The notes below the pieces were generated by a model. It saw only the letters and a list, made by a program, of their open reading frames with translations. It was not told the DNA's origin and did not search any database. 64,000 nt of DNA, from NCBI GenBank assembly GCA_963540815.1, contig CAUTQY010000004.1, positions 62,001-126,000 of the forward strand, written 5' to 3'. The stretch's first letter is position 1. The number at the start of each line of letters is the position of its first letter. Positions 63,942-64,000 of this stretch are shown piece after piece. The position numbers were made by a program, and so were the translations under genes. Source of the DNA: Scybalousia_A sp963540815. GTDB taxonomy: Bacteria; Bacteroidota; Bacteroidia; Bacteroidales; P3.

Positions 63942-64000
63942 ATGAAAAAGATATTTTTTGTTTTCTTGTTAATTTCTTCCTTATTAGCAAGGGCGCAATG
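63942..64000 (+). CDS. Secreted protein, N-terminal fragment (cut by window end)
   Basis: An ATG 15 bases after the MORN-like gene opens a typical Sec signal peptide, MKKIFFVFLLISSLLARAQ, with the signal-cleavage consensus ARAQ. The frame is open to the end of the window. Nothing can be said about the function. Confidence 0.65.
   Translation, partial: MKKIFFVFLLISSLLARAQ

Overview
The window is about 64 kb of AT-rich DNA from a member of the Bacteroidetes, most likely the order Bacteroidales. The evidence is: four type IX secretion system (T9SS) components (PorU, PorV, PorP, PorK/GldK); proteins with T9SS C-terminal sorting domains; a GldB homologue; a glycogen synthase-phosphorylase fusion; many lipoproteins with short Bacteroidetes-style lipoboxes; and repeated promoter elements of the TAnnTTTG type used by the Bacteroidetes housekeeping sigma factor. 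The order porU-porV-ispF is the one I remember from Porphyromonas gingivalis. I cannot name a genus. No rRNA, tRNA, CRISPR array or recognisable transposase is present.

Layout. Positions 1-67 hold the first codons of thrS on the minus strand, facing away from a RluD-type pseudouridine synthase. Next are a frameshifted small lipoprotein and a thioredoxin-like lipoprotein (1.4-2.7 kb), then gldB with an LtaS-like membrane sulfatase (2.8-5.8 kb), a hotdog thioesterase with an RlmL-like RNA methyltransferase, and dxs with an isolated atpB (7.5-10.5 kb). A 0.9 kb gene-free stretch (10.5-11.4 kb) carries REP-like repeats and a 159-bp palindromic element. The minus strand then holds pepE, a DUF5362-type membrane protein, and one 12-kb gene for a 4000-residue secreted T9SS substrate (12.8-24.8 kb). 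After that comes a minus-strand operon of an ECF sigma factor, a membrane protein and a lipoprotein (24.9-26.8 kb), then a small secreted protein, aconitase, exodeoxyribonuclease III, an OmpA-like lipoprotein and a MutS-like ATPase.

From 33.2 to 35.8 kb there is a strong promoter, a candidate structured RNA of about 255 nt ending in a terminator, a Cys/His-rich small lipoprotein, a propeller-like lipoprotein and a second thioredoxin-like lipoprotein. This layout echoes the pair at 1.4-2.7 kb. A BatA-domain protein and an outer-membrane beta-barrel protein run on the minus strand up to the T9SS cluster (39.1-47.1 kb): porU, porV, ispF, porP, porK, closed by a clear terminator, with no porLMN. 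The rest holds holA, a TonB-dependent receptor, a beta-barrel protein, an alpha/beta hydrolase, a zinc peptidase, a PASTA protein translationally coupled to a T9SS substrate, a small barrel protein, a MATE transporter, the 1388-residue glycogen enzyme fusion, a HAD phosphatase, a MORN/YwqK-like protein and the first codons of another secreted protein cut by the window end.

How the genes fit together. The main theme is the cell envelope. PorP, PorK, PorU and PorV belong to the export and anchoring machine. The 4000-aa protein and the 626-aa protein are its likely cargo. Many of the other genes encode outer-membrane barrels or lipoproteins. The central metabolism genes (dxs and ispF for isoprenoids, aconitase, glycogen turnover, ATP synthase subunit a) are ordinary. 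The least explained parts are the lipoprotein/thioredoxin-like loci with the RNA leader, and the repeat region after atpB.
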